DNA from: Methyloprofundus sp.
Lineage (GTDB): Bacteria > Pseudomonadota > Gammaproteobacteria > Methylococcales > Methylomonadaceae
Assembly (NCBI GenBank): GCA_030619185.1
Contig: JAUXBW010000034.1
Coordinates: forward strand, 1 to 11,836
DNA: 11,836 nucleotides
Direction of reading: 5' to 3'
Under the pieces are notes generated by a model, which was given only the letters and a program-made list of their open reading frames with translations, was not told the DNA's origin and made no database searches. Every line of letters starts with the position of its first letter. The first letter of the stretch is position 1. A program made the position numbers and the translations under genes. Positions 1-7,209 of this stretch are shown piece by piece.

Positions 1-175
1 TAAAACTAGGCTTATAAATATCTTCTTGAATATAAAAAAATTCTGTTTCTGCATCCCTTAACCATAACTCTACAGCTTCCTTAATGTATGGCTGTGTTGA
101 TGCTTCATACTTTGCCAGTATTGAATTTTCAATCGCTAAAGGCTTTCCCATATCCCAAGTTTCAAAGCTTCCCAT
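1..175 (-). CDS. Unknown protein, 5' part only (runs off the left edge)
   Basis: An open frame starts at ATG 175-173, two bases after the integrase stop codon, and runs 58 codons to the window edge without a stop. It begins MGSFETWDMGKPLAIENSIL and continues with an acidic, probably helical stretch. The end of the integrase gene supplies a plausible ribosome binding site (AGGG, eight bases before the ATG). The two-base gap suggests co-transcription with the integrase, so this is probably cargo of the same element. The base composition is A/T-rich like the integrase. I recognise no family, and no function is offered. A second in-frame ATG lies eight codons in and could be the true start. Confidence 0.6.
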   Translation of the reverse strand, partial: MGSFETWDMGKPLAIENSILAKYEASTQPYIKEAVELWLRDAETEFFYIQEDIYKPSF

Positions 176-177
176 GA

Positions 178-1314
178 TTAAATCCCTATATCTGGTATTT
201 TGTGCATTGCCTGCTTTCTTTGCTCATCAATAATATCAGCATAAACCTGTGTAGTTTTTAGCTCACTATGCCCAAGCAACTTAGATACTGTATAAATATC
301 AGTTCCCATTGTTAGCTGAAGCACTGCAAAGGTATGCCTAGCACAATGAAAGGTAATATCTTTTGTGATGCCTGCTCTCATGCACCATTTTGTTATTTCT
401 GCATTGTGATAAGCATCATATTTAAGCTTCTTAAAAACTCTCTGTTCTGGCTCTTCTGGTTCCCCCATTAACTTATAAGCCTGGCTTGAAATATCAAGAT
501 ACTGTAAAGCTTTTGTTTTCTGCTGGTGAAAGGTTACTCTATAACTATCATTGAACTGCTGAACTTCAGACCAAGTAAGTTTCTGAATATCACTCCATCT
601 AAGCCCTGTTAAACAGCTAAACAGAAAAGCCCTTTTCAATACTGGAAACCTACATTCAGCATGAGTTAAAGCTTTTAATTCATCTAGTGATAAGTGTTCT
701 CTTTTGTTCTGGATTGGCTTAATAGATTTAACCCTGGTGATAGGATTTTTAGTGATGATTTCATCTTTAAAAGCTTGGTTTAGTGCTGCTCTTAATTTAT
801 TGAAATAGGTGCTGGCAGTGTTGGAACTTAGTTTGGTTTTGCTTTTTGTGAGTGGTGCTGTTTGCAGGTATTCCTTAAAACCTTCTACAAATTCAGGTGT
901 AATCTGTGCAAAGGTTAATTTATCTTTCCCATGAAAGGATTTTAGGTGCTTGAGTGTGCTAATCCATACAGAGTAATTTGTTTTACTTTCAGCTTTTGAT
1001 TTTTCATCACATAGCTTTTGGTAGTAATCAAAGAAGTTTGCTTTTAGCTTGCTATCAACTTTAAAGCCATGCTCTCCATTTTGAGCTTCAACAATTCTTT
1101 TTGCTCTGATGGCTTCAGCTAATTGTAAGGATTGTTTATTGTGCTGTTTTTCTGCTGGTGTTTTTGGTAGCTCATAGATAAAGCCATTCAGATTTTCATA
1201 TTCCCTATGGTGCTTTATCTTGCCTTCAGGTGTTTTTGTATAGCCATGATAGAACTCAAGCCTTAAGTTTAATGTTCCTGCTTTAGCCTTTCTTTTTTGA
1301 ATTGTTATCTTCAA
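178..1314 (-). CDS. Tyrosine recombinase (integrase) of an mnmE-targeting element
   Basis: A 378-residue site-specific recombinase that should cut and join DNA at attachment sites through a phosphotyrosine intermediate. The catalytic set is complete: Arg239 (TGLRWSDI), a beta-hairpin Lys near 266-268 (QQKTKA), His323 and Arg326 (HCARHTF), His349 (LLGHS) and Tyr358 (TQVYADI). Residues 1-85 look like an arm-binding domain and about 90-185 like a SAM-like core-binding domain. The N-terminal style resembles integrases common in Bacteroidetes elements more than lambda Int; that is a judgement by eye. The start is TTG (1314-1312): an in-frame stop lies two codons upstream and the next Met is at residue 283. 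The gene lies just downstream of mnmE in the same direction, and its sampled rows are about 35% G+C against about 45% in mnmE, consistent with horizontal acquisition. Confidence 0.93.
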   Translation of the reverse strand: MKITIQKRKAKAGTLNLRLEFYHGYTKTPEGKIKHHREYENLNGFIYELPKTPAEKQHNKQSLQLAEAIRAKRIVEAQNGEHGFKVDSKLKANFFDYYQKLCDEKSKAESKTNYSVWISTLKHLKSFHGKDKLTFAQITPEFVEGFKEYLQTAPLTKSKTKLSSNTASTYFNKLRAALNQAFKDEIITKNPITRVKSIKPIQNKREHLSLDELKALTHAECRFPVLKRAFLFSCLTGLRWSDIQKLTWSEVQQFNDSYRVTFHQQKTKALQYLDISSQAYKLMGEPEEPEQRVFKKLKYDAYHNAEITKWCMRAGITKDITFHCARHTFAVLQLTMGTDIYTVSKLLGHSELKTTQVYADIIDEQRKQAMHKIPDIGI

Positions 1315-1368
1315 TTTTTACACCATTTTTACACCAACTAATGGTAATAGTGTAAATTAGGTGTAAAT
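1315..1368. repeat. Four TTTACAC-type repeats upstream of the integrase (candidate arm sites)
   Basis: Two perfect tandem copies of TTTTTACACCA lie at 1315-1325 and 1326-1336. Two inverted copies follow (AGTGTAAAT at 1349-1357 and GGTGTAAAT at 1360-1368). Both pairs repeat with an 11-base period, about one helical turn, so each pair presents the same DNA face. The array lies between the integrase start and the mnmE 3' end. Such short phased repeats next to an att core are typical of integrase arm-binding or excisionase sites. Autoregulation of the integrase is an alternative reading. Confidence 0.55.
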
Positions 1369-1475
1369 AATAGTAAAGAAAAGGATAATCAAAAGAAGTT
1401 AAAAACAAGTAATACACTCTAAATCATTGTTTTTGTTTTCTTATTTTTGCTTGTTAATTTCTGGTTTTTGATGGG

Positions 1476-1493
1476 TTACTTTCCTATACAAAA
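1476..1493 (-). other. Candidate attachment-site core at the 3' end of mnmE
   Basis: The last 18 bases of mnmE on the minus strand are TTTTGTATAGGAAAGTAA, encoding the end of the conserved CIGK tail plus the stop. The mnmE (trmE/thdF) 3' end is the known integration site of Salmonella genomic island 1 and relatives, whose core has the same form. With an integrase gene directly downstream, this is the likely chromosome-element junction. The gene is left intact, as expected for 3'-end targeting. The partner repeat at the far end of the element is outside the window. Confidence 0.6.
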
Positions 1494-2819
1494 CGAGCTA
1501 AAAATTTTGCCTAAAAGATCATCGGACGTAAATTCACCGGTGATTTCTGCCAGATGATTCTGCGCTTGCCTCAGGTCTTCGGCCACCAGCTCGCTGGCCT
1601 GATTTTGTAACTGCTTAAGTGCATTTTGCACAAACTCCTGTCCTTTAGTTAGTGCTTCAATATGCCTGCGTCTCGCTATAAAAACATTATCTGCGGCTCC
1701 ATCAAAACCAACACTTTGCTTTAAGTGCTGTGTTAATAAATCCATACCGAGACCTTTTTTTATCGATAGATAAATTTTTGTACCGCTTTGCTGTTCTTCA
1801 ATCGTAGGAGTAAGTGCAAGTAGGTCAATTTTATTGTAAATCCTGGTGATGCTAATATGTTCAGGTAAGGTTTTTAATAAGCTATCGGGTTCTGGGTCGT
1901 TAACATCAATCAGCAGTAAAATTTTATCTGCTTTTTGTATTTCTTCATGAGCACGGCGGATACCTTCTTGCTCTACCGCATTATCACTATCGTGCAGGCC
2001 TGCTGTATCAATAATATGTAGTGGCATACCGTCTATTTGTATGCGCTCTTTTAGAACGTCGCGCGTTGTTCCGGCTATCTCTGTAACAATGGCGGCTTCA
2101 TGACCTGCCAGTGCATTCAGTAAACTGGATTTGCCTGCGTTGGGTTTCCCGGCAAGTACCACTGTCATACCATCGCGTAATAAGCGACCTTGTTGTGCCG
2201 TTGCCAGGATATTTTTTAGCGTATCTAAAAGACGGATAATACGCTTTTCAACAACGCCATCCCCTAAAAAATCTATTTCTTCATCGACAAAATCTATTGC
2301 AGCCTCTACATAGATACGCAACTCGGTTAGCTCGTCTACAAGCTCATTGACTAGGCTGGAAAAAACACCCTGCATCGATTGCTGCGCAGAACGGGCTGAT
2401 TTCTCGGTACTGCTGGTGATCAAGTCTGCAATAGCTTCCGCTTGTGCTAAATCTAGTTTACCGTTTAAAAATGCGCGCTCAGAAAATTCTCCTGGCTTAG
2501 CTATCCGCCCGCCTAAAGATAAGATACGCTTTAAAAGCATATCCATAATGACTGCGCCGCCATGCCCCTGAATTTCTACCGTATCTTCTCCGGTAAATGA
2601 TGCTGGGTTGGAGAAGAGCAGTGCTAACCCCGAGTCTATAATGCTTTTGTCTGCATCATAGAAATGGGCATAATGAGCATGTCGAGTCTGCAGATCCTTA
2701 TTGATCAGTTGCTGAGCAATTTCCTTTGCTTTGTTGCCTGATATTCTAATAATACCGACACCGCCATTTCCTGGTGGTGTGGCAATCGCGGCGATGGTGT
2801 CTTGATGCGTGATTTCCAT
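1476..2819 (-). CDS. mnmE: tRNA uridine-5-carboxymethylaminomethyl(34) synthesis GTPase MnmE
   Basis: A 447-residue GTPase of usual family length. With MnmG it installs the (carboxymethyl)aminomethyl group on wobble uridine 34 of several tRNAs in the cytoplasm. The N-terminal folate-binding domain (about 1-118) opens with the typical [21 protein letters not shown] helical domain follows, with an inserted G domain carrying G1 GKPNAGKS (224-231), G2 GTTRD (250-254), G3 DTAG (271-274) and G4 NKID (329-332). The conserved C-terminal CIGK with catalytic Cys444 is intact. The ATG at 2819 matches the family N-terminus. A candidate promoter lies close upstream and a terminator separates it from yidC, so it is probably transcribed on its own. 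Its 3' end appears to serve as the attachment site of the neighbouring element. Confidence 0.98.
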   Translation of the reverse strand: MEITHQDTIAAIATPPGNGGVGIIRISGNKAKEIAQQLINKDLQTRHAHYAHFYDADKSIIDSGLALLFSNPASFTGEDTVEIQGHGGAVIMDMLLKRILSLGGRIAKPGEFSERAFLNGKLDLAQAEAIADLITSSTEKSARSAQQSMQGVFSSLVNELVDELTELRIYVEAAIDFVDEEIDFLGDGVVEKRIIRLLDTLKNILATAQQGRLLRDGMTVVLAGKPNAGKSSLLNALAGHEAAIVTEIAGTTRDVLKERIQIDGMPLHIIDTAGLHDSDNAVEQEGIRRAHEEIQKADKILLLIDVNDPEPDSLLKTLPEHISITRIYNKIDLLALTPTIEEQQSGTKIYLSIKKGLGMDLLTQHLKQSVGFDGAADNVFIARRRHIEALTKGQEFVQNALKQLQNQASELVAEDLRQAQNHLAEITGEFTSDDLLGKIFSSFCIGK

Positions 2820-2847
2820 AAATAGGCTTTATAAATACCTGAGAAAA

Positions 2848-2877
2848 ATATTAGGGGTTCCATGCCTTGCGTGGCAA
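2848..2877 (-). promoter_or_regulatory. Candidate sigma70 promoter of mnmE
   Basis: On the minus strand, TTGCCA (2877-2872) and TAATAT (2853-2848) are separated by 18 bases. Initiation near 2841 would leave a leader of about 20 bases before the mnmE ATG. It lies between the gene and the nearest REP-like element. No strong Shine-Dalgarno sequence is visible in that short leader. Confidence 0.5.
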
Positions 2878-2883
2878 CTCACT

Positions 2884-2907
2884 GTAGGAGCGGTCTTTAG
2901 CCGCGAA
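2884..2907 (+). repeat. REP-like palindromic element, outer copy 1
   Basis: A 24-base unit beginning GTAGGAGCGG with a GCGG/CCGC stem around a CTTTAG loop. Its exact reverse complement lies at 3196-3219. The GTAGGAG head followed by a short palindrome is the layout of REP sequences seen in many gammaproteobacteria. Confidence 0.85.
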
Positions 2908-3088
2908 GGTTTATCCCGGAAAAATCAGCTAAGGAAAATGGAAATAATGGATTATCCTACGCCTCTTCTCTTAATTGAGCATGAGAGGCTGGGAAGACAT
3001 TTATTCTTGATGATTATTATTTTCCATACTCCTAAGGATAACTTTTATAACATACGTTGTATCATCTTTAAATGTCAGGGTAATCTAC

Positions 3089-3149
3089 AGGAGTGCAATC
3101 GCTTTAGCTATTGCTGTTATTAGAAAAAAGCTAAAGCTTTTTTACTCCT
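3089..3149. repeat. Inner REP-like doublet with a three-way-junction fold
   Basis: Two head-out units face each other. Unit A is AGGAGT (3089-3094) followed directly by the hairpin GCAATCGCTTTAGCTATTGC (3095-3114; one C/T mismatch). Unit B, read on the minus strand, is AGGAGT (3149-3144) followed by an A6GCT/AGCT6 hairpin (3143-3124; nine perfect pairs around a two-base loop). Unit A's hairpin has GCTTTAGC at its centre and so does unit B's when read on the minus strand. The two AGGAGT heads are complementary, so the 61-base stretch can close into a Y shape with a nine-base linker. The shared AGGAG head and CTTTAGC centre tie it to the outer pair. Confidence 0.75.
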
Positions 3150-3195
3150 CCCTCGAATTTAAAGTAGATACCACACGTTATTAATTCTGTAACAA

Positions 3196-3219
3196 TTCGC
3201 GGCTAAAGACCGCTCCTAC
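3196..3219 (-). repeat. REP-like palindromic element, outer copy 2
   Basis: The perfect 24-base reverse complement of 2884-2907, with 288 bases between the copies. It ends four bases before the yidC terminator begins. With the inner doublet, it makes four related palindromes in about 340 bases. Confidence 0.85.
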
Positions 3220-3223
3220 GGTT

Positions 3224-3265
3224 AAAAAAAAAGCCGAATCGGCTTGCGCTAATTCGGCTTTTTTT
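3224..3265. terminator. Bidirectional rho-independent terminator after yidC
   Basis: Seven A plus GCCGAAT (3226-3239) pair with ATTCGGC plus seven T (3252-3265) around a 12-base loop, a 14-pair stem flanked by A and T runs on both sides. On the minus strand it follows the yidC stop by about 20 bases and should end the rpmH-yidC transcript. The symmetry would also stop plus-strand transcription. Confidence 0.9.
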
Positions 3266-3284
3266 GTGTCGTATTGTTCTAGCG

Positions 3285-4910
3285 CTAACCTTTACCAACA
3301 ATTTTATTGGTGATATACCATTGCTGAATAATTGATAAGGTATTGTTGGTTACCCAGTATAAGACCAGACCTGCCGGGAAGAACAAGAAAAACACAGTAA
3401 ATACGATAGGGAACATACGCATGATTTTTGCTTGCAATGGGTCAACAGGTGCAGGGTTTAACCGTTGCTGCAGGAACATGGTAATGCCCATGATGACAGG
3501 CAAAACAAAGTAAGGATCTTTTGCTGCTAAATCCTGAACCCAGAGCAGAAAGGGTGCCTGCCTTAATTCTACTGTTTCAATCAAGACCCAGTAAAGCGAA
3601 ATAAATACCGGAATCTGCACCATAATCGGTAAACAGCCCCCCATCGGGTTGACCTTCTCCTTACGGTATAAGCCCATCATTTCTTCATTAAAGCGCTGTC
3701 TGTCATCGCCATAACTTTCTTTTAACTGAGCCAGGCGCGGTTGTAGTTTGCGCATTTTAGCCATTGATTTATAACTGGCCGCCGATAAAGGGAAAAACAG
3801 AGCTTTAATACACAGCGTCACGCCCATAATGGCAAAACCCCAGTTATTCACCACATTGTCATGGATCCAGTTAAGCAAGGCATAAATGGGTTTACCAATA
3901 ATAGTTAGCCAGCTGTAATCCACGGTTAACTCTAACCCTGGTGCAACTGCTTCCATCATAGGCTGAATTTTTGGCCCGGTAAATAATTGGCTACTTAAAA
4001 CAGCACTACTATTTACAGCGACAGTCGTTGGCTCTGAATAAGAGCCAATCACAAAGCGCTGGTTGCTTAATTCTTTAGTAAAATAGTGCTCTTCATCCAG
4101 TACCGGCGGCACCCAGGCGGTCGCAAAATAATGTTGAATCATAGCCGACCAACCACCAATGCTCTTGGTTTTTAAGTCTTCTTCAGCCATATCTTCAAAA
4201 TCAATTTTCTGATATTTATCTTCTTCGGTATAAACCACAGCACCCGAATAGGTACGGATAAACGTATTTCCTGTCCCGTCGTTATGCGGCACTCTGAGTA
4301 ATTGCGTGTATTGTCTGCCTGTCCAGTCATTGGCTGACTGGTTGTCGATTTTTTGATCCAGTGCAATCACATAACTACCTCGCTTAAAGGTGTATGTTTT
4401 GGTATAGTTGATACCGCTTCCATCAGACCATGTGAGTGGCACAATTAACGTATCTTCGCCGTCATTAAGCTGGTAATTCGCCTTCGCAGAACTTAATTCG
4501 GTATTATGATTAGGTAATTTTGTCGATTTACCACTGGTCAATAAACCACTCTGGCCTAAAAATAGCTTTTCCGTACTGCTATCAAATAAACGTATTTTTT
4601 CCTCTTCACCTTTTACGACGGTGTAATCCAGCAAATCAAGATTACGTAAGGTACCGCCCTGTGTGTCGATTTCTAATTGGTAGACATCAGTCCTTACTGT
4701 AATAATATTGTCTGCTACCGATTCAGAAAATGGCAGCTCAGCAGTGTCCTGATTATTTTCCGTACCACTATTAATGGGGTTGCCGTTGGCATCAATTGCT
4801 GTTTGTGCAGGAACTTCAGGCTTTGGACCATAATCCGCTTGCCACGCTTCCCATAACATTAATGAAATCATCGAAAGAATAACGATGAGTACAAACCTTA
4901 TATTCTCCAT
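3285..4910 (-). CDS. yidC: Membrane protein insertase YidC
   Basis: A 541-residue inner-membrane insertase/chaperone, close to the E. coli length (548). It inserts and folds membrane proteins with or without SecYEG. The first 20 or so residues form a membrane anchor (RFVLIVILSMISLMLWEAW). A large periplasmic domain fills about 55-335. The conserved five-helix core follows, with the cytoplasmic loop containing SMAKMRKLQPR (the Arg corresponding to the groove arginine of E. coli), then EKVNPMGGCLPIMVQIPVF and VELRQAPF, ending in FFPAGLVLYWVTNNTLSIIQQ. The ATG at 4910 lies two bases after the yidD stop. The stop codon is TAG, followed by a strong terminator. It is the last gene of the rpmH operon. 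Confidence 0.98.
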   Translation of the reverse strand: MENIRFVLIVILSMISLMLWEAWQADYGPKPEVPAQTAIDANGNPINSGTENNQDTAELPFSESVADNIITVRTDVYQLEIDTQGGTLRNLDLLDYTVVKGEEEKIRLFDSSTEKLFLGQSGLLTSGKSTKLPNHNTELSSAKANYQLNDGEDTLIVPLTWSDGSGINYTKTYTFKRGSYVIALDQKIDNQSANDWTGRQYTQLLRVPHNDGTGNTFIRTYSGAVVYTEEDKYQKIDFEDMAEEDLKTKSIGGWSAMIQHYFATAWVPPVLDEEHYFTKELSNQRFVIGSYSEPTTVAVNSSAVLSSQLFTGPKIQPMMEAVAPGLELTVDYSWLTIIGKPIYALLNWIHDNVVNNWGFAIMGVTLCIKALFFPLSAASYKSMAKMRKLQPRLAQLKESYGDDRQRFNEEMMGLYRKEKVNPMGGCLPIMVQIPVFISLYWVLIETVELRQAPFLLWVQDLAAKDPYFVLPVIMGITMFLQQRLNPAPVDPLQAKIMRMFPIVFTVFFLFFPAGLVLYWVTNNTLSIIQQWYITNKIVGKG

Positions 4911-4912
4911 TT

Positions 4913-5140
4913 TTACTTACCAGTTTTTTTGGGTACAGGATCATCAATATCACCCTGATAATAGGGGTGACACCGGAGTAATCGTTTTATTGTGAGATAG
5001 GAGCCGATTATAGCACCATGCACTGATATAGCTTGCATGGCATAGCTCGAACAAGAAGGGTGAAAGCGGCAATGGCTACCGAGCAAAGGGCTTATAAAAT
5101 ATTTATAAAACCTAAGCAGGGCTATGAGCAAGTAACGCAT
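4913..5140 (-). CDS. yidD: Membrane protein insertion efficiency factor YidD
   Basis: A 75-residue protein with the family hallmarks [26 protein letters not shown] (shown here only as [13 protein letters not shown] and the cysteine cluster CRFHPSC) and the downstream basic segment [20 protein letters not shown]. It is a small membrane-associated protein that aids YidC-dependent insertion. Its start overlaps the rnpA end by 19 bases and its stop is two bases before yidC, the usual arrangement between these two genes. Length and motifs are normal. Confidence 0.97.
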   Translation of the reverse strand: MRYLLIALLRFYKYFISPLLGSHCRFHPSCSSYAMQAISVHGAIIGSYLTIKRLLRCHPYYQGDIDDPVPKKTGK

Positions 5141-5490
5141 CGCTTACTTAATTTAAGCCAGTGATTATCCAGAGAGATCTGAAGTGTTTTTGAATTCGCA
5201 ACTGCCGCTTCCCTGCGTGCCATGACAACAATATCAATAGGGCTTATAACATGTTGCTGTAACCTAAAGCTCTCCCGGGCAGATCTTTTGATTTTATTTC
5301 TATCAACAGCGCGTTTTACATTTTTTTTTGCAATTGCCAAGCCTAAACGTGGATAGTCTAGCTCGTTGACAATAGCAAGCACTGTAAAATATTTGTCGCT
5401 TGATCTTTGCGCTTTAGCAAAAACACGTTTAAATTCAGCGGGCTCTCTTAAGCGCACATGCGCTGGAAAACTAGCGGCTTTCTGAGTCAA
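5122..5490 (-). CDS. rnpA: Ribonuclease P protein component RnpA (TTG start)
   Basis: A 122-residue basic protein that binds the RNase P RNA and supports 5' maturation of tRNA precursors. The N-terminus [17 protein letters not shown] and the RNR-type motif [19 protein letters not shown] (56-73) are diagnostic. The start is TTG at 5490-5488, two bases after the rpmH stop. The frame upstream of it is rpmH sequence read out of phase, and the next Met would remove the conserved N-terminus. No clear Shine-Dalgarno sequence precedes it, so translation probably depends on coupling to rpmH. E. coli rnpA also uses a non-ATG start. Confidence 0.96.
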   Translation of the reverse strand: MTQKAASFPAHVRLREPAEFKRVFAKAQRSSDKYFTVLAIVNELDYPRLGLAIAKKNVKRAVDRNKIKRSARESFRLQQHVISPIDIVVMARREAAVANSKTLQISLDNHWLKLSKRCVTCS

Positions 5491-5492
5491 AT

Positions 5493-5627
5493 TTAAAGAG
5501 CGAGTGTATGACGACCCTTTGCTCTACGTGCATTAATTACATTACGACCACCTTTAGTCGCCATTCTTGCACGAAAACCATGAGTACGCGCGCGTTTTAT
5601 TTTACTGGGTTGAAAAGTTCTTTTCAT
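5493..5627 (-). CDS. rpmH: 50S ribosomal protein L34
   Basis: A 44-residue, very basic ribosomal protein beginning [20 protein letters not shown] and containing the family-typical ATKGGRNVI and RRAKGRH segments. Length is normal. ATG is at 5627-5625, preceded by AAGGA. It is the first gene of the operon, with a consensus promoter about 50 bases upstream. In many gammaproteobacteria dnaA lies divergently on the other side of this promoter. Here that side holds the terminator of the globin-cyclase operon instead. Confidence 0.98.
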   Translation of the reverse strand: MKRTFQPSKIKRARTHGFRARMATKGGRNVINARRAKGRHTLAL

Positions 5628-5677
5628 TCTTAGGGTTCCTTAGCTATAGGGTAAAAAATGGATGAAAAAGAGCTGGA

Positions 5678-5706
5678 ATTATATGAAATTATTAGCATAA
5701 TGTCAA
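5678..5706 (-). promoter_or_regulatory. Perfect-consensus sigma70 promoter of the rpmH operon
   Basis: On the minus strand, TTGACA (5706-5701) and TATAAT (5683-5678) are separated by exactly 17 bases. Both hexamers and the spacing match the consensus. Initiation near 5671 gives a leader of about 43 bases before rpmH. This fits the high expression expected for a ribosomal protein operon. Confidence 0.9.
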
Positions 5707-5724
5707 ATCACTTTTCATTAGCCA

Positions 5725-5760
5725 CAAAAAAACCTGATACCCATAAAAGGCATCAGATTT
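5725..5760 (-). terminator. Rho-independent terminator of the globin-cyclase operon
   Basis: On the minus strand, CTGATGCC (5756-5749) pairs with GGTATCAG (5741-5734), eight pairs including one G-U, around a seven-base loop. G and seven T follow at once. It ends the minus-strand transcript from the cyclase just before the rpmH promoter. Confidence 0.85.
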
Positions 5761-5890
5761 TTGTGTGTTTGCGTAGCTTTAAGCGACTTTTTTAGCAAGT
5801 AACTCTGGATATAATATAGTAGCCCGGTCAACCAGTTTTTGCTATAAGGCTTTAGGTAGTTGGTCTGGTAATTAGCTCTCGGGCAGCCTC

Positions 5891-5905
5891 CTAGTGCTGC
5901 ATTAG
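5891..5905. repeat. CTAGTGC-type palindrome at the cyclase stop codon
   Basis: CTAGTGCTGCATTAG is an imperfect dyad with one mismatch. It overlaps the cyclase stop codon (5902-5904). It matches the palindrome at 7632-7646, read on the minus strand, at 14 of 15 positions. The two copies therefore bracket the globin-cyclase operon. Confidence 0.5.
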
Positions 5906-7209
5906 TCTTGCCCAGGCGAGGTATTGCTAATACCCGTATAGCCTTGAATCTGTTGTATAGTGCGATGTAGCGATTCAATAACACGGAGTTTATCTATGCG
6001 CTTTAAATCCACCTGCATGGAAAACCCATCATGCTCATCCACCCATGTGCTTGCAACTGCGTCTGGCGACCGTGCCTCTGGGTTAGTACCGATAACTTGA
6101 TAGGTTTTAACCGGGCGGGCCAGGCCTTTTACGGTTATTTCCCCTTTGTTTTCACAGATAATAGCATCCCGTACCAATGCGAAAGTTTCATGTGAGATAA
6201 GAATTTGATCAATGTCAGCATTTGATTCTAACCGGCTGGCAAGATTAACCTGACCGCCAACGATAGTGTAATCCAGCCGGTTTTCACTGCCAAAATTTCC
6301 CACCGTACAATACCCCGTATTAACCCCTATTCTGATATGTAGTGGCTCTGAAACGCCTTGATTTGCCCATTTATCACGAAGGTATTTTAGGCGTTCGCGC
6401 ATTTCAATTGCCATCCTTACGCAGGCTTCAGCATCTTGCTTTTCCCCTCGACTCTTGGGGTCGCCAAAAAAAATCATAATAGCATCGCCAATAAACTTAT
6501 CGAGCGTACCCCCATATCGCGCGGCTACTTCAGCCATTTCTTTCAGGTAACTATTCAATAAGGTCGCTAATGCTTCAGCTTCCATGGTATCGGTCAGTGT
6601 TGTAAACCCCTGAATATCAGAAAAGAAAACGGTTAGCTTTTTTCTTTGGGTCTCCAGGTTAACTTCTTTCTCCCCGGTAAAAATGGAGTTATAAACTTCG
6701 GGTGACAAGTATTTAGCCAGTTTTTTTGATAGTGAAACCAGTTGCTGGTTATTTTCTTCGAGTTTATTGGTTTTTCTGACCAGTTTACGATTGCTTTCTT
6801 CAATGATTTTAGAGTGGCTTTCGATCAGCATCTCTTGCTCTTTGAGTTTGCTCATATCGCGAGCGTAAGCTGATATATAATTTATCCCTTGCCAGACTAC
6901 TCTCTGAAACCTGATTTCTATCAGAGACGGTATTTTTTTATTCCTAGACTCAGTATCGATTGACAGGTTGTAGTAACCTCGCTTGTCAATACGTTTAAAC
7001 AGGGTTGTTTTTTTTAAGGATGCAAGCGCATCATCCAGTGCGCTTTCAGGCTGCTGAATATTAAACCACTCTATAAAGAGAGGGTTACAGTAGGCTAGTT
7101 CTAATGTTTCATCTACGCAAAGCGCATAAGCATCATTGATTAACTCTACTGTTGGAATAGCCGAAATATCGGACAAACTGTCGCTTTTAGCCATAGTATC
7201 AACACTCAT
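5902..7209 (-). CDS. Class III adenylate cyclase with N-terminal PAS-like domain
   Basis: A 435-residue predicted soluble cyclase with no membrane segment. Residues about 18-118 look like a degenerate PAS sensor domain (ending YISAYARDMSKLKEQE), 119-168 a coiled-coil or helical linker, and 190-375 a class III catalytic domain. All key residues are visible: metal-binding Asp198 (FFSDIQGFT) and Asp242 (GDAIM), purine-specifying Lys238 and Thr315 (LDYTIVG), and transition-state Asn322 and Arg326 (VNLASRLE). The Lys/Thr pair is that of class IIIb adenylate cyclases, so cAMP is the expected product. A tail of about 60 residues follows the domain. Its ATG overlaps the globin TGA (ATGA), implying translational coupling. 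A second Met at residue 6 is a possible alternative start. Two chains must pair to form the active site. Confidence 0.93.
   Translation of the reverse strand: MSVDTMAKSDSLSDISAIPTVELINDAYALCVDETLELAYCNPLFIEWFNIQQPESALDDALASLKKTTLFKRIDKRGYYNLSIDTESRNKKIPSLIEIRFQRVVWQGINYISAYARDMSKLKEQEMLIESHSKIIEESNRKLVRKTNKLEENNQQLVSLSKKLAKYLSPEVYNSIFTGEKEVNLETQRKKLTVFFSDIQGFTTLTDTMEAEALATLLNSYLKEMAEVAARYGGTLDKFIGDAIMIFFGDPKSRGEKQDAEACVRMAIEMRERLKYLRDKWANQGVSEPLHIRIGVNTGYCTVGNFGSENRLDYTIVGGQVNLASRLESNADIDQILISHETFALVRDAIICENKGEITVKGLARPVKTYQVIGTNPEARSPDAVASTWVDEHDGFSMQVDLKRIDKLRVIESLHRTIQQIQGYTGISNTSPGQD

Larger units (their letters stand above)
2820..3284. other. 465-base yidC-mnmE intergenic region, REP-rich, no gene seen
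   Basis: The gap holds the mnmE promoter candidate at its left end, an outer inverted pair of REP-like elements, an inner pair folded tail to tail, and the yidC terminator at its right end. An open frame on the plus strand runs across the first REP copy but has no recognisable domain, no good ribosome binding site, and a composition typical of noncoding DNA. I do not call a gene here. Confidence 0.8.

Noticed and set aside
2131..2571. Two plus-strand frames opposite mnmE
   Set aside because: They are antisense shadows of a well-conserved gene and have low-complexity composition.
2809..3123. Open frame of 104 codons on the plus strand in the yidC-mnmE gap
   Set aside because: It starts inside mnmE antisense, crosses a REP-like element and part of the inner doublet, has no domain and no good ribosome binding site.
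5628..5724. Possible replication origin beside rpmH
   Set aside because: No TTATCCACA-like DnaA boxes or AT-rich unwinding element were seen, and dnaA is not adjacent.
5718..5984. Open frame of 88 codons on the minus strand overlapping the cyclase end
   Set aside because: It begins inside the cyclase in another frame and reads through the terminator hairpin, so it is not a plausible gene.
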